Shown here piece by piece: positions 23,189-23,395 of a DNA stretch of 23,395 nucleotides. The translations under genes and the position numbers were made by a program. The number at the start of each line of letters is the position of its first letter. Positions within the stretch are counted from its first letter, which is position 1. The notes beneath the pieces are model-generated. The model saw nothing but the letters and a program-made list of their open reading frames with translations, was not told the DNA's origin and did not search any database. The stretch comes from Elusimicrobiota bacterium (GTDB lineage: Bacteria; CG03; SLGR01; JAGXOG01): NCBI GenBank assembly GCA_027858455.1, contig JAQICQ010000057.1, positions 1 to 23,395 of the forward strand. The letters are read 5' to 3'.

Positions 23189-23321
23189 CTTCTCTCATCC
23201 GGACTTTCCCCGTCGGTATCCGGTTTTCACGGATTCTGCCTTTTGGCTCGCGGACTTACGGAACTTTGACTTACGAAACTTTCCGATCACCGCCGATTGG
23301 GAGTTACACCCTTTCCCGAAG
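23189..23321 (-). promoter_or_regulatory. FMN riboswitch (RFN element)
   Basis: The conserved blocks of the RFN aptamer appear in order on the minus strand. They are the closing strand CTTC (23321-23318) pairing with GAAG (23192-23189), then AGGGTG and CTCCC, CGGCGGTGAT, AGTCCGCGAGCC, ATCCGTGAAAACCGGAT, CCGACGG and AGTCCGGATGAGA. FMN binding would favour the terminator that follows and shut off the riboflavin operon. The optional hairpin between CGGCGGTGAT and AGTCCGCGAG contains a 15-base direct duplication. Confidence 0.96.
23253..23282. repeat. 15-bp tandem duplication in the variable arm of the FMN riboswitch
   Basis: Two adjacent 15-base units (plus strand gacttacggaacttt, 23253-23267, and gacttacgaaacttt, 23268-23282) differ at one base. 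They lie in the poorly conserved P3 part of the aptamer. Confidence 0.9.
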
Positions 23322-23329
23322 ATTTATTT

Positions 23330-23358
23330 ATTGTATATAGATGCTCTTAATTTGTCAA
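23330..23358 (-). promoter_or_regulatory. Strong sigma70-type promoter of the riboflavin operon
   Basis: The minus strand has a perfect TTGACA (23358..23353), a 17-base spacer and TACAAT (23335..23330). Transcription would start near 23323, just before the first base of the FMN aptamer. The 37 bases beyond the -35 to the window end are A/T-rich, with no gene visible. Confidence 0.85.
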
Positions 23359-23395
23359 ATAAAATTTTTCCTGATTTTAGAATCAATACCTTAAA

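Noticed and set aside
23133..23198. Extended ribD start at ATG 23198
   Set aside because: The codon is part of the conserved FMN aptamer end (GGATGAGA), and the extra 22 residues cover the terminator hairpin; RibD homologues start near MxxAVxLA.

Overview
The window looks like chromosome of an uncultured, Gram-negative-type bacterium. The evidence is an outer-membrane PorV/PorQ-like protein paired with a large secreted protein that ends in a FlgD/type IX-like C-terminal domain, plus many ATA codons, dense minus-strand operons and frequent GTG/TTG starts. This combination is common in candidate phyla of the Elusimicrobiota/Omnitrophota sort. I cannot place it more precisely from sequence alone, and that placement is inference.

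Layout. (1) Positions 6751 to 1, minus strand: a promoter drives a Mut7-C-type RNase protein, recX, alaS, tRNA-Arg(CCG), a TIGR00725/SLOG-like protein, dtd and a membrane-anchored TIM-barrel glycosidase-like protein cut by the left edge. No obvious terminator interrupts the series, so it may be one long unit combining translation and repair. (2) Positions 6812 to 14037, plus strand: a two-gene surface module. The first gene encodes a 2010-residue secreted protein with fibronectin/Ig-like domains, a seven-repeat FG-GAP beta-propeller and a C-terminal sorting-like domain. The second, 2 bases on, encodes a PorV-like barrel with a TPR tail. (3) Positions 17343 to 14045, minus strand: three genes for a coiled-coil protein, an exported TPR protein and a signal peptide/TPR/transmembrane/HEAT-repeat protein, convergent with the surface module. 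(4) Positions 23358 to 17418, minus strand: a riboflavin operon with a near-consensus promoter, FMN riboswitch and intrinsic terminator, then ribD-ribE-ribBA-ribH-nusB-ligA.

Most notable points: ligA is interrupted by a single in-frame TAA inside the OB fold while both sides stay intact and in frame. The ribD start codon follows directly after the T-tract of the riboswitch terminator. Lumazine synthase has Arg where an aromatic residue normally stacks on the substrate. Short tandem duplications, mostly with a 12-bp period, recur in unrelated genes. A perfect inverted repeat lies just upstream of alaS. No CRISPR array, insertion sequence or phage gene is visible.
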